41,089 nt of DNA from a virus, in IMG/VR virus record IMGVR_UViG_3300048927_000355, positions 1 to 41,089 of that record. The stretch is one strand, 5' to 3'. Below, one piece after another: positions 6,044 through 13,066 of this stretch; position 1 is the stretch's first letter, and the number at the start of each line of letters is the position of its first letter. The position numbers and the translations under genes are program-made. A model generated the notes under the pieces. The model was not told the origin of the DNA. It was given only the letters and a program-made list of their open reading frames with translations, and made no database searches.

Positions 6044-7987
6044 GTGGCTCTCCGCCGTCCACGAGCCCCACAGCCGTCCCAGACGCTCGCTCCCCCATTG
6101 GCGCGCTACCCGGCCGCCCTCAGCGCCGCTACGGCGATCGTGGAGCTCTCCGGCAACTCCTCCTGGAAGACCTGGAAGTTCGGCAACCGCGACTGGCAGA
6201 CCGAAGCCTGGCGGCTTTACGACATCATCGGGGAGCTGCACAAGCTGTCCGGCCGGGTCGGCGACAGCCTCTCCCAGGCGCGCCTCTACGTCACCGAGGT
6301 CAGCGAGACCGGCGAGGAGACCGGCGAGATCGAGGACGAGCGGATCCGGCAACTGGCCGCCGTGCCGCTCGGCACCGGCTCCCAGCGCGACGACAACCTC
6401 CGATTGGCGGGCATCGACCTGGCCGTGGGCGGCGAGTGCTGGATCGTCGGTGAGGGCGCAGCGCGCAACCCCGAGCAGGCCAAGGGCTCGTGGTTCGTGG
6501 TCACCGGCTCGGCCTTCAAGCGCGAGGGCGACGACGTGAAGGTCCGCCGTCCCCAGCAGCGCGGCGGGCAGTACCTCACCCTGGCCGATGGCGTGGACAT
6601 CCTGATCCGCTGCTGGCGGCCACACCCCAACGACACCGACCAGGCCGACAGCTTCACCCGCTCGGCCATCGTGCCGCTGCGGGAGATCGAACTCCTGACC
6701 AAGCGCGAGTTCGCCGAGCTGGACTCCCGGCTCACCGGCGCGGGCATCATGTTCCTGCCCGAAGGTGTCGACTTCCCCCGGGGACCGGACGACCCGGACG
6801 GCATGGCCGGGTTCATGGCCTACATCCAGCGGGCCGCCGCCGCGAGCATGGCCGACCAGAGCCGGGCCAGTGCGATGGTGCCGATCATGGCCACCGTGCC
6901 GGACGAGATGATCCAGTACCTGGACCAGCTCAAGCCGATCAACTTCTGGTCCGAGCTGTCGGCCGAGATCACGCCGATGAAGGACAAGGCGATCGAGCGC
7001 CTGGCGTCCATGGCCGAGATCCCGGCCGAGGTGCTGACCGGCATCGGGGACGCGAACCACTGGACGGCCTGGCTGATCTCCGACGAGGGGATCCGCTGGA
7101 TCCGGGGTTACCTGGGCCTGGTCGCGGACGCACTCACCCGGGGCTTCCTGCGGCGCGCCCTGGAGTCGATGGGTGTCACCGACCCCGAGCGGTACGCGTT
7201 CGCGTTCGACACCTCGGCGCTGGCCAGCAAGCCCAACCGGCTGGACGAGGCCGAGCGGCTGCACGACCGGGGCCTGATCTCCGACGAGGAGCTGGTGAAG
7301 GCCGCCGCCTTCTCGATCGACCAGATGCCGGATCCGGGCCAGCGCGCCGAGCAGATCATCTATCGCCTGGTGATGGCCCAGCCGGATCTCGCCCTGGACC
7401 CTGAGGTCCAGCGGGTGCTCGGCCTGCCCAAGATCCAGAGCGTCGGCCTGCCCCCGACCGCCGATCAGAACACCGATGGCGAGGACGGGGGGACCTCTGG
7501 AGACGGTCCCCCCAACGATGGCGAGGACCCGGACCCACCGGCCGACGACGGTCAGGCGCGTGCGATCACCGCTGCCCTGGACGATCGGATCCGCTCGATT
7601 CAGGCGACGCGCAGCACGGCCCCGGTCTCGCCGCAGGCCGTGTTCAACGCGTCGGCCAAGCTGATGGTGTACCGGGCGCTGGAGCTGGCCGGTGGGCGGC
7701 TGACCACGCCGCAGGAGCGCCGGGGCCGCTGGGCTCAGGTGCCACGTCACGAGCTCCATCACCACGTCGGGCCGATCACGCCGGAGAAGGCGCTGAAGGT
7801 GATCGAGGGGGCCTGGACTCACCTCCCCTTGGCGGCGGCTGATCTCAATGTTGATGCCGAGGCTCTGCACTATGTGCTGGAGTCTTACGTGACTGAGTTG
7901 CTGACCCGTGGGCTCCGGCATCACGACGACATGCTCTATGCCACGCTCGCCATGCCGAACCGGGGAGCCGGTCTGGTCCCGGCATGA
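6044..7987 (+). CDS. Portal protein
   Basis: The product has 647 residues. GTG 6044 follows GGGAGGTAACC. The N-terminal LSGNSSWKTWKFGNRDW region, the alternating strand/helix body and the long helical stem region (about 220-460) match actinophage portal proteins, and it is followed in order by MuF, protease and capsid genes. The dodecameric portal sits at one vertex of the head and is the channel for DNA packaging and ejection. The C-terminal part after residue 480 has an acidic, Gly/Pro-rich linker and then a helical domain; the linker's DNA forms a GGGGGGACC / GGTCCCCCC hairpin (7487-7513). Confidence 0.9.
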   Translation: MALRRPRAPQPSQTLAPPLARYPAALSAATAIVELSGNSSWKTWKFGNRDWQTEAWRLYDIIGELHKLSGRVGDSLSQARLYVTEVSETGEETGEIEDERIRQLAAVPLGTGSQRDDNLRLAGIDLAVGGECWIVGEGAARNPEQAKGSWFVVTGSAFKREGDDVKVRRPQQRGGQYLTLADGVDILIRCWRPHPNDTDQADSFTRSAIVPLREIELLTKREFAELDSRLTGAGIMFLPEGVDFPRGPDDPDGMAGFMAYIQRAAAASMADQSRASAMVPIMATVPDEMIQYLDQLKPINFWSELSAEITPMKDKAIERLASMAEIPAEVLTGIGDANHWTAWLISDEGIRWIRGYLGLVADALTRGFLRRALESMGVTDPERYAFAFDTSALASKPNRLDEAERLHDRGLISDEELVKAAAFSIDQMPDPGQRAEQIIYRLVMAQPDLALDPEVQRVLGLPKIQSVGLPPTADQNTDGEDGGTSGDGPPNDGEDPDPPADDGQARAITAALDDRIRSIQATRSTAPVSPQAVFNASAKLMVYRALELAGGRLTTPQERRGRWAQVPRHELHHHVGPITPEKALKVIEGAWTHLPLAAADLNVDAEALHYVLESYVTELLTRGLRHHDDMLYATLAMPNRGAGLVPA

Positions 7988-7992
7988 TCGGG

Positions 7993-8022
7993 TTGGACAC
8001 CTGGAAGCCGTGACGGTAAAGT
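7993..8022 (+). promoter_or_regulatory. Promoter for the zinc-domain gene array
   Basis: TTGGAC (7993-7998), 18-base spacer, TAAAGT (8017-8022); ATG 8029 is 6 bases further on. The spacer includes TGACGGTAAAGTTGAC, related to but not matching the 18-bp operator. Confidence 0.65.
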
Positions 8023-8028
8023 TGACCC

Positions 8029-8181
8029 ATGCTGTGTGAGAGATGTCAGGGAGCTGGCCGGGACCTCGTTCCCTGCTCGAATTGCAAGGGCCACCGCAAC
8101 GGTTGCCGTCACTGCGTGCGTGGCCAGCAGGAGATTGCGTGCCCGCGCTGTAGCGGCACGGGCAACCGGAGGAAGTCCTGA
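8029..8181 (+). CDS. Zinc-domain array gene 1 (DnaJ-type CxxC repeats)
   Basis: The product has 50 residues with four cysteine pairs: CERCQGAG, CSNCKG, CRHC and CPRCSGTG. This is the complete set of a DnaJ cysteine-rich domain (two zinc sites) without the J domain or peptide-binding domains. Leaderless ATG after TAAAGT. It is the first of nine consecutive paralogues between portal and MuF; its stop overlaps the next start (TGATG). Confidence 0.8.
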   Translation: MLCERCQGAGRDLVPCSNCKGHRNGCRHCVRGQQEIACPRCSGTGNRRKS

Positions 8182-8330
8182 TGGCTACATGCCGTAGCTG
8201 CGGAGGCAGTGGACGACAGTCGATCCAGTGCGAGCGACGGCACTCCTCGGACCGGGTCTGTCCCAAGTGCGGGAACACGGGCCGGATCTCCTATCCGTGC
8301 GTCGAGTGCTCAGGCTCGGGGCACTCCTGA
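8181..8330 (+). CDS. Zinc-domain array gene 2
   Basis: The product has 49 residues: CRSCGGSG, CERRH (a C/H pair in place of a Cys pair), CPKCGNTG and CVECSGSG. The second site is the degenerate one. Start and stop are both one-base overlaps (TGATG), so translation should be coupled along the array. Confidence 0.75.
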   Translation: MATCRSCGGSGRQSIQCERRHSSDRVCPKCGNTGRISYPCVECSGSGHS

Positions 8331-8479
8331 TGGCGGCCACGTGCGGCCGGTGTCTGGGTACCGGCAAAGAGATGGTGGTCTGTTACAAGTGCAACGGCTC
8401 CGGCAAGAACTGCGGAGCCTGTGAGCACGGGTTCCGGGTCCGGATCTGCGATCGGTGCGGCGGGACGGGGCAGCGATGA
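8330..8479 (+). CDS. Zinc-domain array gene 3
   Basis: The product has 49 residues: CGRCLGTG, CYKCNGSG, CGAC and CDRCGGTG, with all four pairs intact. The third pair lacks the GxG, as in genes 1 and 4. It overlaps the next gene by ATGA. Confidence 0.75.
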   Translation: MAATCGRCLGTGKEMVVCYKCNGSGKNCGACEHGFRVRICDRCGGTGQR

Positions 8480-8622
8480 AGGACAACCCGTGCGGCCGGT
8501 GCTCCGGCGTCGGCAAAGAGTGGATCCGGTGCGGTGACTGTGACGGCAAGGGGTGTCAGCACTGTGTCCTGGGTTACAGGACGATGATTTGCTCGCTGTG
8601 CACCGGGACCGGGAGGCACTGA
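8476..8622 (+). CDS. Zinc-domain array gene 4
   Basis: The product has 48 residues: CGRCSGVG, CGDCDGKG, CQHC and CSLCTGTG. It is closest in layout to gene 3 (same KE-W/M spacing between pairs 1 and 2), so these two probably share a recent ancestor. One-base overlap with the next start. Confidence 0.75.
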   Translation: MKDNPCGRCSGVGKEWIRCGDCDGKGCQHCVLGYRTMICSLCTGTGRH

Positions 8623-8819
8623 TGACGGGCCGGAGAAGACCACGGCCGAGCGGGCCGCGCGGAACGTGCCGGGGCTGTGGTGGCGATGGGTTCCGTGCAC
8701 TGACTTGCCAGCTCTGCCACGGCAAGGGGTGCAAATCGGGCAACGAGTGCCGGGCGGGCCGGGTCAACGTGGCCTGCAACGTGTGCCTGGGAACCGGCCG
8801 GGACGGAGAGGACCGGTGA
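8622..8819 (+). CDS. Zinc-domain array gene 5, with basic N-terminal extension
   Basis: The product has 65 residues. A basic leader (MTGRRRPRPSGPRG) precedes CRGCGGDG, CQLCHGKG, a C-x5-C pair (CKSGNEC) and CNVCLGTG. The leader could bind nucleic acid. It overlaps the next gene by GTGA. Confidence 0.75.
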   Translation: MTGRRRPRPSGPRGTCRGCGGDGFRALTCQLCHGKGCKSGNECRAGRVNVACNVCLGTGRDGEDR

Positions 8820-9001
8820 GCCCGGACGCGCGGACCAAGCCGTGCCGGACCTGCGGAGCCAGCGGTTATATCTGGTACACCTGCTCGACCTGTACCGGCA
8901 CGGGGCTGGTCAGCGGGAGAAACTGCAAAGTCTGTTTCGGCAACGGTGGGCGTAACGGCAATTGCTTCACCTGCGGTGGACGGGGAGAGGTTGAACGATG
9001 A
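8816..9001 (+). CDS. Zinc-domain array gene 6
   Basis: The product has 61 residues: CRTCGASG, CSTCTGTG, CKVCFGNG and CFTCGGRG, all four with the full CxxCxGxG or near it. Start GTG 8816; ATGA overlap with the next gene. Confidence 0.75.
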   Translation: MSPDARTKPCRTCGASGYIWYTCSTCTGTGLVSGRNCKVCFGNGGRNGNCFTCGGRGEVER

Positions 9002-9156
9002 AGACCAAGAACGTGTGTCAGGTCTGCGGTGGTCAGGGCCGGATCTGGCTCAACTGCCAGATGCGCTGTGGCGGCAAGAGGGATTGCATCGTCTGCTCCG
9101 GGATGGGCAAGGTCTACACGACGTGTACCAAGTGCAAGGGGTCGGGCTACTCATGA
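8998..9156 (+). CDS. Zinc-domain array gene 7
   Basis: The product has 52 residues: CQVCGGQG, a C-x3-C pair (CQMRC), CIVCSGMG and CTKCKGSG. From here on the second pair has three residues between the cysteines, a change shared with genes 8 and 9, so 7-9 form a subgroup. Confidence 0.75.
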   Translation: MKTKNVCQVCGGQGRIWLNCQMRCGGKRDCIVCSGMGKVYTTCTKCKGSGYS

Positions 9157-9320
9157 GCGGCAATCGCAAACCGGATCCGTGCCGCAGGTGCCAGGGCCGG
9201 GGAACCGTCGATGCCCGGTGCACCCAGAACTGCGGGCGCGATCGCAAGTGCCCGGTATGTCGGGGCAGCGGGCACACCTTGGTCACATGCACGTCGTGCT
9301 GGGGAAGGGGGAATCTGTGA
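9153..9320 (+). CDS. Zinc-domain array gene 8
   Basis: The product has 55 residues: CRRCQGRG, CTQNC, CPVCRGSG and CTSCWGRG. It shares a 45-bp identical segment (9195-9239) with gene 9 (9362-9406) and most of the rest, pointing to a recent tandem duplication. ATGA start, GTGA end overlap. Confidence 0.75.
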   Translation: MSGNRKPDPCRRCQGRGTVDARCTQNCGRDRKCPVCRGSGHTLVTCTSCWGRGNL

Positions 9321-9406
9321 GCAGGCCGAAGGACGTTCCCGCGCAGTGCCCGATGTGCCACGGCCGGGGAACCGTCGATGCCCGGTGCACCCAGAACTGC
9401 GGGCGC
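9195..9406 (+). repeat. Tandem duplication within the zinc-domain array
   Basis: Two 45-bp identical segments, 9195-9239 and 9362-9406, 167 bp apart, each encoding RGTVDARCTQNCGR. The flanks are similar but diverged. Confidence 0.8.
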
Positions 9407-9487
9407 AACCGTAAGTGCGGCCAGTGCGGTGGCAGCGGGCACACCCTGGTCACGTGCACCCGGTGCTGGGGGAGTGGGGTCAAATGA
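9317..9487 (+). CDS. Zinc-domain array gene 9
   Basis: The product has 56 residues: CPMCHGRG, CTQNC, CGQCGGSG and CTRCWGSG. Start GTG 9317; the stop overlaps the MuF start by ATGA, tying the array to head-protein translation. Confidence 0.75.
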   Translation: MSRPKDVPAQCPMCHGRGTVDARCTQNCGRNRKCGQCGGSGHTLVTCTRCWGSGVK

Positions 9488-11121
9488 CCGAGCCGGTCTG
9501 GAACGGCCGGGGCCGCGATCCGTGGCTCCCCCAGCGCCTGGAGGCACGGCTGGAGATCGCGACGATAGAGCGGCAGGTCCGTGCCGCTGTCTGGGCCGCG
9601 CTCTCCGATTGGCTGGTCCAGACCGCCCGGCGCGTCCTGAGAGGGACGACCGAGGTCCCGGCCCCGGATGCGATCTGGGCGCGCGTGCCCGCCTGGCGCG
9701 AGGCCGTGGAGCTCATTCTGAACGGCGAGATCCTGAAGGCGCTCGGTGTGGCGTTCGAGCGGATCCTGGGGCCGGGCTCCGGCTGGGAAGGCCGGGAGTT
9801 CACCACGAACTACCTGGCCGAGGTGCGCAACCGGATGGTCCGGATCCCGGACGAGGTGTTCGACCTGGTGGCCGGGCAGATCTCTCAGGGGGTCAACCTG
9901 GGTGACTCGATCCCTGAGCTGGCCATGCGAGTTGACAATGTCCTGTCAACGACCAAGTCGGAGCGCTGGCGCAACCGGGCTGTGGTCGTGGCCCGGACCG
10001 AGGCTATCGGTGCGATGAACGCCGGTCGGCTGGAAGCGTTCAAGATCGTGGCCGAGGACGAGGACGGCCCGATGGAGAAGCTGTGGCTGGCCACCGAGGA
10101 CAGCCGGACCCGGGAGACACATCAGGAGGCTGACGGGCAACGGGTCGCTCTCGCTTCCCCGTTCTCGGTCGGCCTGGCCCAGCTCCAGTTTCCGGGCGAC
10201 CCGAGTGGTCCTCCCCAGGAAGTGATCCAGTGCGTGATCGAGTCAACGAAGGTCGCGTGGCCTAGGCAAGCGTTGTACGGGTCTACCCGCCGACGCCATT
10301 ACGGCCCGCTGGTCCAGCTCATCACGGCTGAAGGGCACGACCTCACCGTCACCCCGAATCACCCGGTACTCACCCCCACCGGGTATATCCCGGCTGGTTT
10401 GCTGAGCAAAGGTCAGGACGTCCTGGCCACCCCGGAGCCCCCATCCCCAGAGGTACACAACGCTCCATTCTGCGTCGAGGAGATTCACAGTGCGCTGAGC
10501 CAAGCGGGGGAGTCTGAGCGGGTGATGGGCAGCCGAATGGATTTCCACGGCGACGGTTCCCCCGATGACGAAGTCGAGATTGTAAGCGCCAACGGCGACC
10601 TGACTCGATACGTCAACCCCCGTGGATTCAGCGAGCGCTTGAAAACGGGCTTCGTCCGGCTGGAGGACCGAACGCGTCCTCTGTCTGGTTTGAGCAATTC
10701 CGTGGTTACGCTGACTCCAGTCCCCGGTGGGCCGGACGACATGTTTACGGGCCGCCTCGTTGGCCTGAGCGGTGAGGGCGCGCCGGTCGGCGGGGGAGAG
10801 ACGGGCGAGGCGCAAGCGGTTCGCTTCGCTTCCGCTCCGGACCTCCAGGTTGAGGGCGATCAAGTGCCGGACGATGGTCGGACGGCTGAGTCCGATTTCC
10901 CGGCTCATCTTCAGTACGCTCTGGCCAGCGGCATGGCGGTAACGAAGATCGTCGATGTCAATAGGCTTTCGGGCAACCACTGGGTATACAACCTTTCCAC
11001 CTCAGACCATTGGTTCACCGGCAATGGTATCGCATTGCACAACTGTCGGTGCACGATGCTCCTCGTGGAACCCGGAGAAGACGTGGACCTGAGCAACCGC
11101 CAGATGCGCCGCAACCGGTAG
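9484..11121 (+). CDS. MuF-like minor head protein containing an intein
   Basis: The full product has 545 residues; ATG 9484 overlaps the previous stop (ATGA). The host (extein) part is about 274 residues and ends in the conserved MuF motif: TEDSRTRETHQEADGQ, then PGDPSGPP, then CRCTMLL. MuF proteins are a few copies per head, next to the portal, and act in head morphogenesis or ejection. The intein, residues 250-520, splits the motif right before CRC, so splicing is needed to restore it. An operator-like repeat lies at 9932-9949. The next gene is the capsid protease. Confidence 0.9.
   Translation: MTEPVWNGRGRDPWLPQRLEARLEIATIERQVRAAVWAALSDWLVQTARRVLRGTTEVPAPDAIWARVPAWREAVELILNGEILKALGVAFERILGPGSGWEGREFTTNYLAEVRNRMVRIPDEVFDLVAGQISQGVNLGDSIPELAMRVDNVLSTTKSERWRNRAVVVARTEAIGAMNAGRLEAFKIVAEDEDGPMEKLWLATEDSRTRETHQEADGQRVALASPFSVGLAQLQFPGDPSGPPQEVIQCVIESTKVAWPRQALYGSTRRRHYGPLVQLITAEGHDLTVTPNHPVLTPTGYIPAGLLSKGQDVLATPEPPSPEVHNAPFCVEEIHSALSQAGESERVMGSRMDFHGDGSPDDEVEIVSANGDLTRYVNPRGFSERLKTGFVRLEDRTRPLSGLSNSVVTLTPVPGGPDDMFTGRLVGLSGEGAPVGGGETGEAQAVRFASAPDLQVEGDQVPDDGRTAESDFPAHLQYALASGMAVTKIVDVNRLSGNHWVYNLSTSDHWFTGNGIALHNCRCTMLLVEPGEDVDLSNRQMRRNR
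9932..9949. promoter_or_regulatory. Operator-like inverted repeat inside the MuF gene, perfect copy
   Basis: TTGAC AATGTCCT GTCAA, in the N-terminal extein coding region. Confidence 0.65.
10231..11043 (+). mobile_element. Intein coding region (271 residues) in the MuF gene
   Basis: It starts at Cys (TGC 10231) and ends at His-Asn (AAC 11043), followed by Cys +1 (TGT 11044). Block A CVIESTKVAWPRQALYG, block B LTVTPNHPVLT with Thr and His three apart, and C-terminal blocks VYNLSTSDHWF and GIALHN are all present, so the splicing (Hint) domain should be active. Between them about 160 residues contain RMDFHGDG, a motif I associate with phage Hint proteins. No LAGLIDADG or HNH endonuclease is read in this sense; instead the opposite strand carries one. 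GC at third positions falls here compared with the neighbours, which fits transfer or double coding. Confidence 0.9.
10243..10980 (-). CDS. Putative homing endonuclease encoded antisense within the intein
   Basis: The product has 245 residues. GTG 10980 is preceded on the reverse strand by GAGGTGGAAAGG, about 11 bases away. A helix-turn-helix (about residues 8-45, KMSREIGLSRPTIVRHL) and a basic linker precede a nuclease-like segment (about 110-180): AYNLDFVIGGTVAVEIHSAAHH and then SVVYLWGWG. The Asp136 ... Glu146-x-His148 arrangement with flanking hydrophobic strands resembles the Vsr/DUF559-like PD-(D/E)xK fold, also used by the EDxHD homing endonucleases. The whole gene lies inside the intein, start in block F/G and stop in block A. 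That position implies it spreads the intein. Confidence 0.75.
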   Translation of the reverse strand: MVARKPIDIDDLRYRHAAGQSVLKMSREIGLSRPTIVRHLIALNLEVRSGSEANRLRLARLSPADRRALTAQANEAARKHVVRPTGDWSQRNHGIAQTRQRTRSVLQPDEARFQALAESTGVDVSSQVAVGAYNLDFVIGGTVAVEIHSAAHHPLRLPRLAQRTVNLLDAEWSVVYLWGWGLRGGQDVLTFAQQTSRDIPGGGEYRVIRGDGEVVPFSRDELDQRAVMASAGRPVQRLPRPRDLR

Positions 11122-11143
11122 CCTGGTCAACGAGGAGGCAGTC

Positions 11144-12538
11144 ATGGGTACGAAGTTCCGCACACTGCTTGCGCCGATCGGCGTGAGCACCGGGGACGGC
11201 CGGAGATTCGCCGATGGTGCGATCACCGTGGCCGACCTCCCCATTGGGTTCAACTGGGTCCGCGAGGCCGAGGGCGGCCACAACGGCTCGATCGTCGTCG
11301 GCGCGGTCCAGGAGGCGACCATCGCCACCGTGGCTGAGGCCATCAAGAACGAGTGGATCTCGGCCGACGCGGCCAAGGGCATGGACGCCAAGATGTCCGC
11401 CGTCTGGGGCAAGGGCGAACTGTTCGACGACGTGAGCCGCGAGGACATGCCGCGCCTGGCCGAGGACGTGGCCGAGGCCATGCACCTGATCGGCGCGGGC
11501 ACGCTCGGTCCCTCGGTGGACCTGGACTCGTTCGAGGGCCAGCCGGTTTTCGAGGGCACCGACGACCCGGTCACCTGGGAGCAGATCGAGGCCTATTACG
11601 AAGAGCACGGCGAGGAGCCCAAGCTGGAGCTCCTGATCACCGCTGGCCGGGTGCGTGCCGCGACCCTGGTCGGTATCCCGGCCTTCTCCGAGACCTCCCG
11701 GCCGCTGGAGCTGATCCTGGCCGAGACGACCGACGACGGGGAGGCGGCGGCTGACACGCTCGCCCTGGTCGCGTCGGTCAGCGCGCCGGTGCGCGCCGAC
11801 ATCGCGGCTTTCACCCGGCCCGCGCTGGACGGCCCGACCCCGATCACCTGGGACTTCCAGACCGGCCGGGTGTTCGGCCACATCGCGACCTGGCAGACCT
11901 GTCACGTGGGGTACGCCGACGTGTGCGTGACCGCTCCCCGTGACGATGAAGCCACCGAGTACGCCTGGTTCAACCGGCACCCGGTGGACACCGAGGACGG
12001 CACCGTGTGGGCGGGCCGGATCACTGTGGGAGGTCGGCATGCGTCCTTGTCGCTGAACGCCAGCGCGACCATGGCCCAGTACGACGACAAGACCGTGGCC
12101 GCGCACGTCCGGGCCTACTCCGACGAGCACGGCATTGTCGTGGCCGGGGTGATCGAACGAGACCTGACTGCGACCGAGGTCCAGACGCTGAAGCGCCGGA
12201 AGGTCTCCGGTGATTGGCGCGAGACCCCGGGTGGGCTGTCCCTGGTCGAGGTGCTGGCGCTGTCTCCCGGCCCGCGTGCGCACTCTGAGCCCGGTTTCCC
12301 GGTGCCCGCCACCTTCTCGGTGAACGGACGGCAGACGGCGCTCACGGCCTCGCTGGGGCCGGTCGCTGGCACCACGGCGCTGGCGGCCGGGACAATCGAC
12401 ATCCAGGCGGCTGTCCGGGCCGCGCTGATCGAGGACCGCGCGGCCACCCGGGCGCGCGAGGCACTGGCCACCGAGTTGGCCGCCACGATCGTGGCGGCTC
12501 GGGCCGAACTGGCCGCCGTTCTGGAAGGGGAGGACTGA
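11144..12538 (+). CDS. Capsid maturation protease
   Basis: The product has 464 residues; ATG 11144 follows GAGGAGG. The N-terminal LPIGFNWVREAEGGHNGSIVVG and the later GPSVDLDS segments are like actinophage capsid proteases, where a Ser in G-x-SVDL and the His of GGH are the likely catalytic residues. It processes the scaffold part of the capsid protein during head maturation. The C-terminal third (after about 400) is an Ala/Glu/Arg-rich helix that may act in scaffolding. It is separated from the capsid gene by the reverse-strand block, which is unusual. Confidence 0.8.
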   Translation: MGTKFRTLLAPIGVSTGDGRRFADGAITVADLPIGFNWVREAEGGHNGSIVVGAVQEATIATVAEAIKNEWISADAAKGMDAKMSAVWGKGELFDDVSREDMPRLAEDVAEAMHLIGAGTLGPSVDLDSFEGQPVFEGTDDPVTWEQIEAYYEEHGEEPKLELLITAGRVRAATLVGIPAFSETSRPLELILAETTDDGEAAADTLALVASVSAPVRADIAAFTRPALDGPTPITWDFQTGRVFGHIATWQTCHVGYADVCVTAPRDDEATEYAWFNRHPVDTEDGTVWAGRITVGGRHASLSLNASATMAQYDDKTVAAHVRAYSDEHGIVVAGVIERDLTATEVQTLKRRKVSGDWRETPGGLSLVEVLALSPGPRAHSEPGFPVPATFSVNGRQTALTASLGPVAGTTALAAGTIDIQAAVRAALIEDRAATRAREALATELAATIVAARAELAAVLEGED

Positions 12539-12541
12539 GAC

Positions 12542-12697
12542 ATGGCGTGTGCATGTGGCAAGAACAAGGCCGGGGCCAAGCGGGAGACCTACACGGTCAC
12601 GCTCCCCGGGGGTCTGAAGGTGACCAAGACCAGCGAGGCGGCGGCGGTCGCGTTCGCGGCCAAGCACCCGGGCGCGACCTACAAGAAGGCTGCCTAA
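12542..12697 (+). CDS. Small protein with CACGKNK N terminus
   Basis: The product has 51 residues: MACACGKNKAGAKRETYTV and an Ala-rich helix with GATYKKAA at the end. Short proteins with an N-terminal CxCGKNK (DUF7196-like, from memory) are common next to capsid genes in actinophages; function unknown. GGGGAGG precedes ATG 12542; four bases from the protease stop. Confidence 0.75.
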   Translation: MACACGKNKAGAKRETYTVTLPGGLKVTKTSEAAAVAFAAKHPGATYKKAA

Positions 12698-12737
12698 CAC
12701 CGTTAGGTAAGAGCCGGGCCACGAACCGGCACGCGGA

Positions 12738-12766
12738 GAAGGCCCCCACCGATGGTGGGGGCCTTC
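12738..12766. terminator. Bidirectional terminator
   Basis: A perfect 13-base stem GAAGGCCCCCACC / GGTGGGGGCCTTC with a three-base loop, between convergent genes ending at 12697 (+) and 12777 (-). Confidence 0.8.
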
Positions 12767-12776
12767 CGTGTCTCGA

Positions 12777-12986
12777 TCAGGCCGGGAATGCGATGGCGTG
12801 GGCCTGATCGATCAGGGTCCGGGCCAGGTCGTACTCCCCGTTGTTGTGGGCGACATCAGCCTCGGCGATCTTGATCTGGGCCGCGATCCATCCTTCATCG
12901 CTGGCGTGGTCCTGGATCGAGAAAGACACGCTGTTCAGGTACTTGGCGCTGGCTCGGCGGGCGAGAAGTTCCTTGTTTGTCATCAT
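12777..12986 (-). CDS. Hypothetical protein, leaderless, reverse strand
   Basis: The product has 69 residues, starting MMTNKELLARRASAKYLNS, all helical in appearance (EADVAHNNGEYDLARTLIDQAHAIA). ATG 12986 is 7 bases after the -10 box TATCGT of its promoter; no Shine-Dalgarno. Family not recognised. Confidence 0.65.
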   Translation of the reverse strand: MMTNKELLARRASAKYLNSVSFSIQDHASDEGWIAAQIKIAEADVAHNNGEYDLARTLIDQAHAIAFPA

Positions 12987-12993
12987 GCTCAGA

Positions 12994-13022
12994 ACGATAC
13001 AGGCGTGACTGTGAAGTGTCAA
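12994..13022 (-). promoter_or_regulatory. Sigma70-type promoter with operator over the -35 box
   Basis: On the reverse strand: TTGACA (13017-13022), 17-base spacer, TATCGT (12994-12999). Drives 12777-12986. Confidence 0.8.
13005..13022. promoter_or_regulatory. Operator-like inverted repeat, one mismatch
   Basis: GTGAC TGTGAAGT GTCAA, overlapping the -35 box of the reverse promoter and 45 bp from the divergent forward gene at 13067. Confidence 0.65.
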
Positions 13023-13066
13023 CCTCGCAGTTTCCCGGGGAGCGTCATTCGAGTAACCTGACAGCC

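Noticed and set aside
5762-8278. Reverse-strand open frame of 838 codons opposite the portal gene
   Set aside because: GC-rich antisense frames stay open because forward third positions are G or C. The translation is low-complexity (Arg, Gly, His, Val, Asp), has no domain, and the portal is certain.
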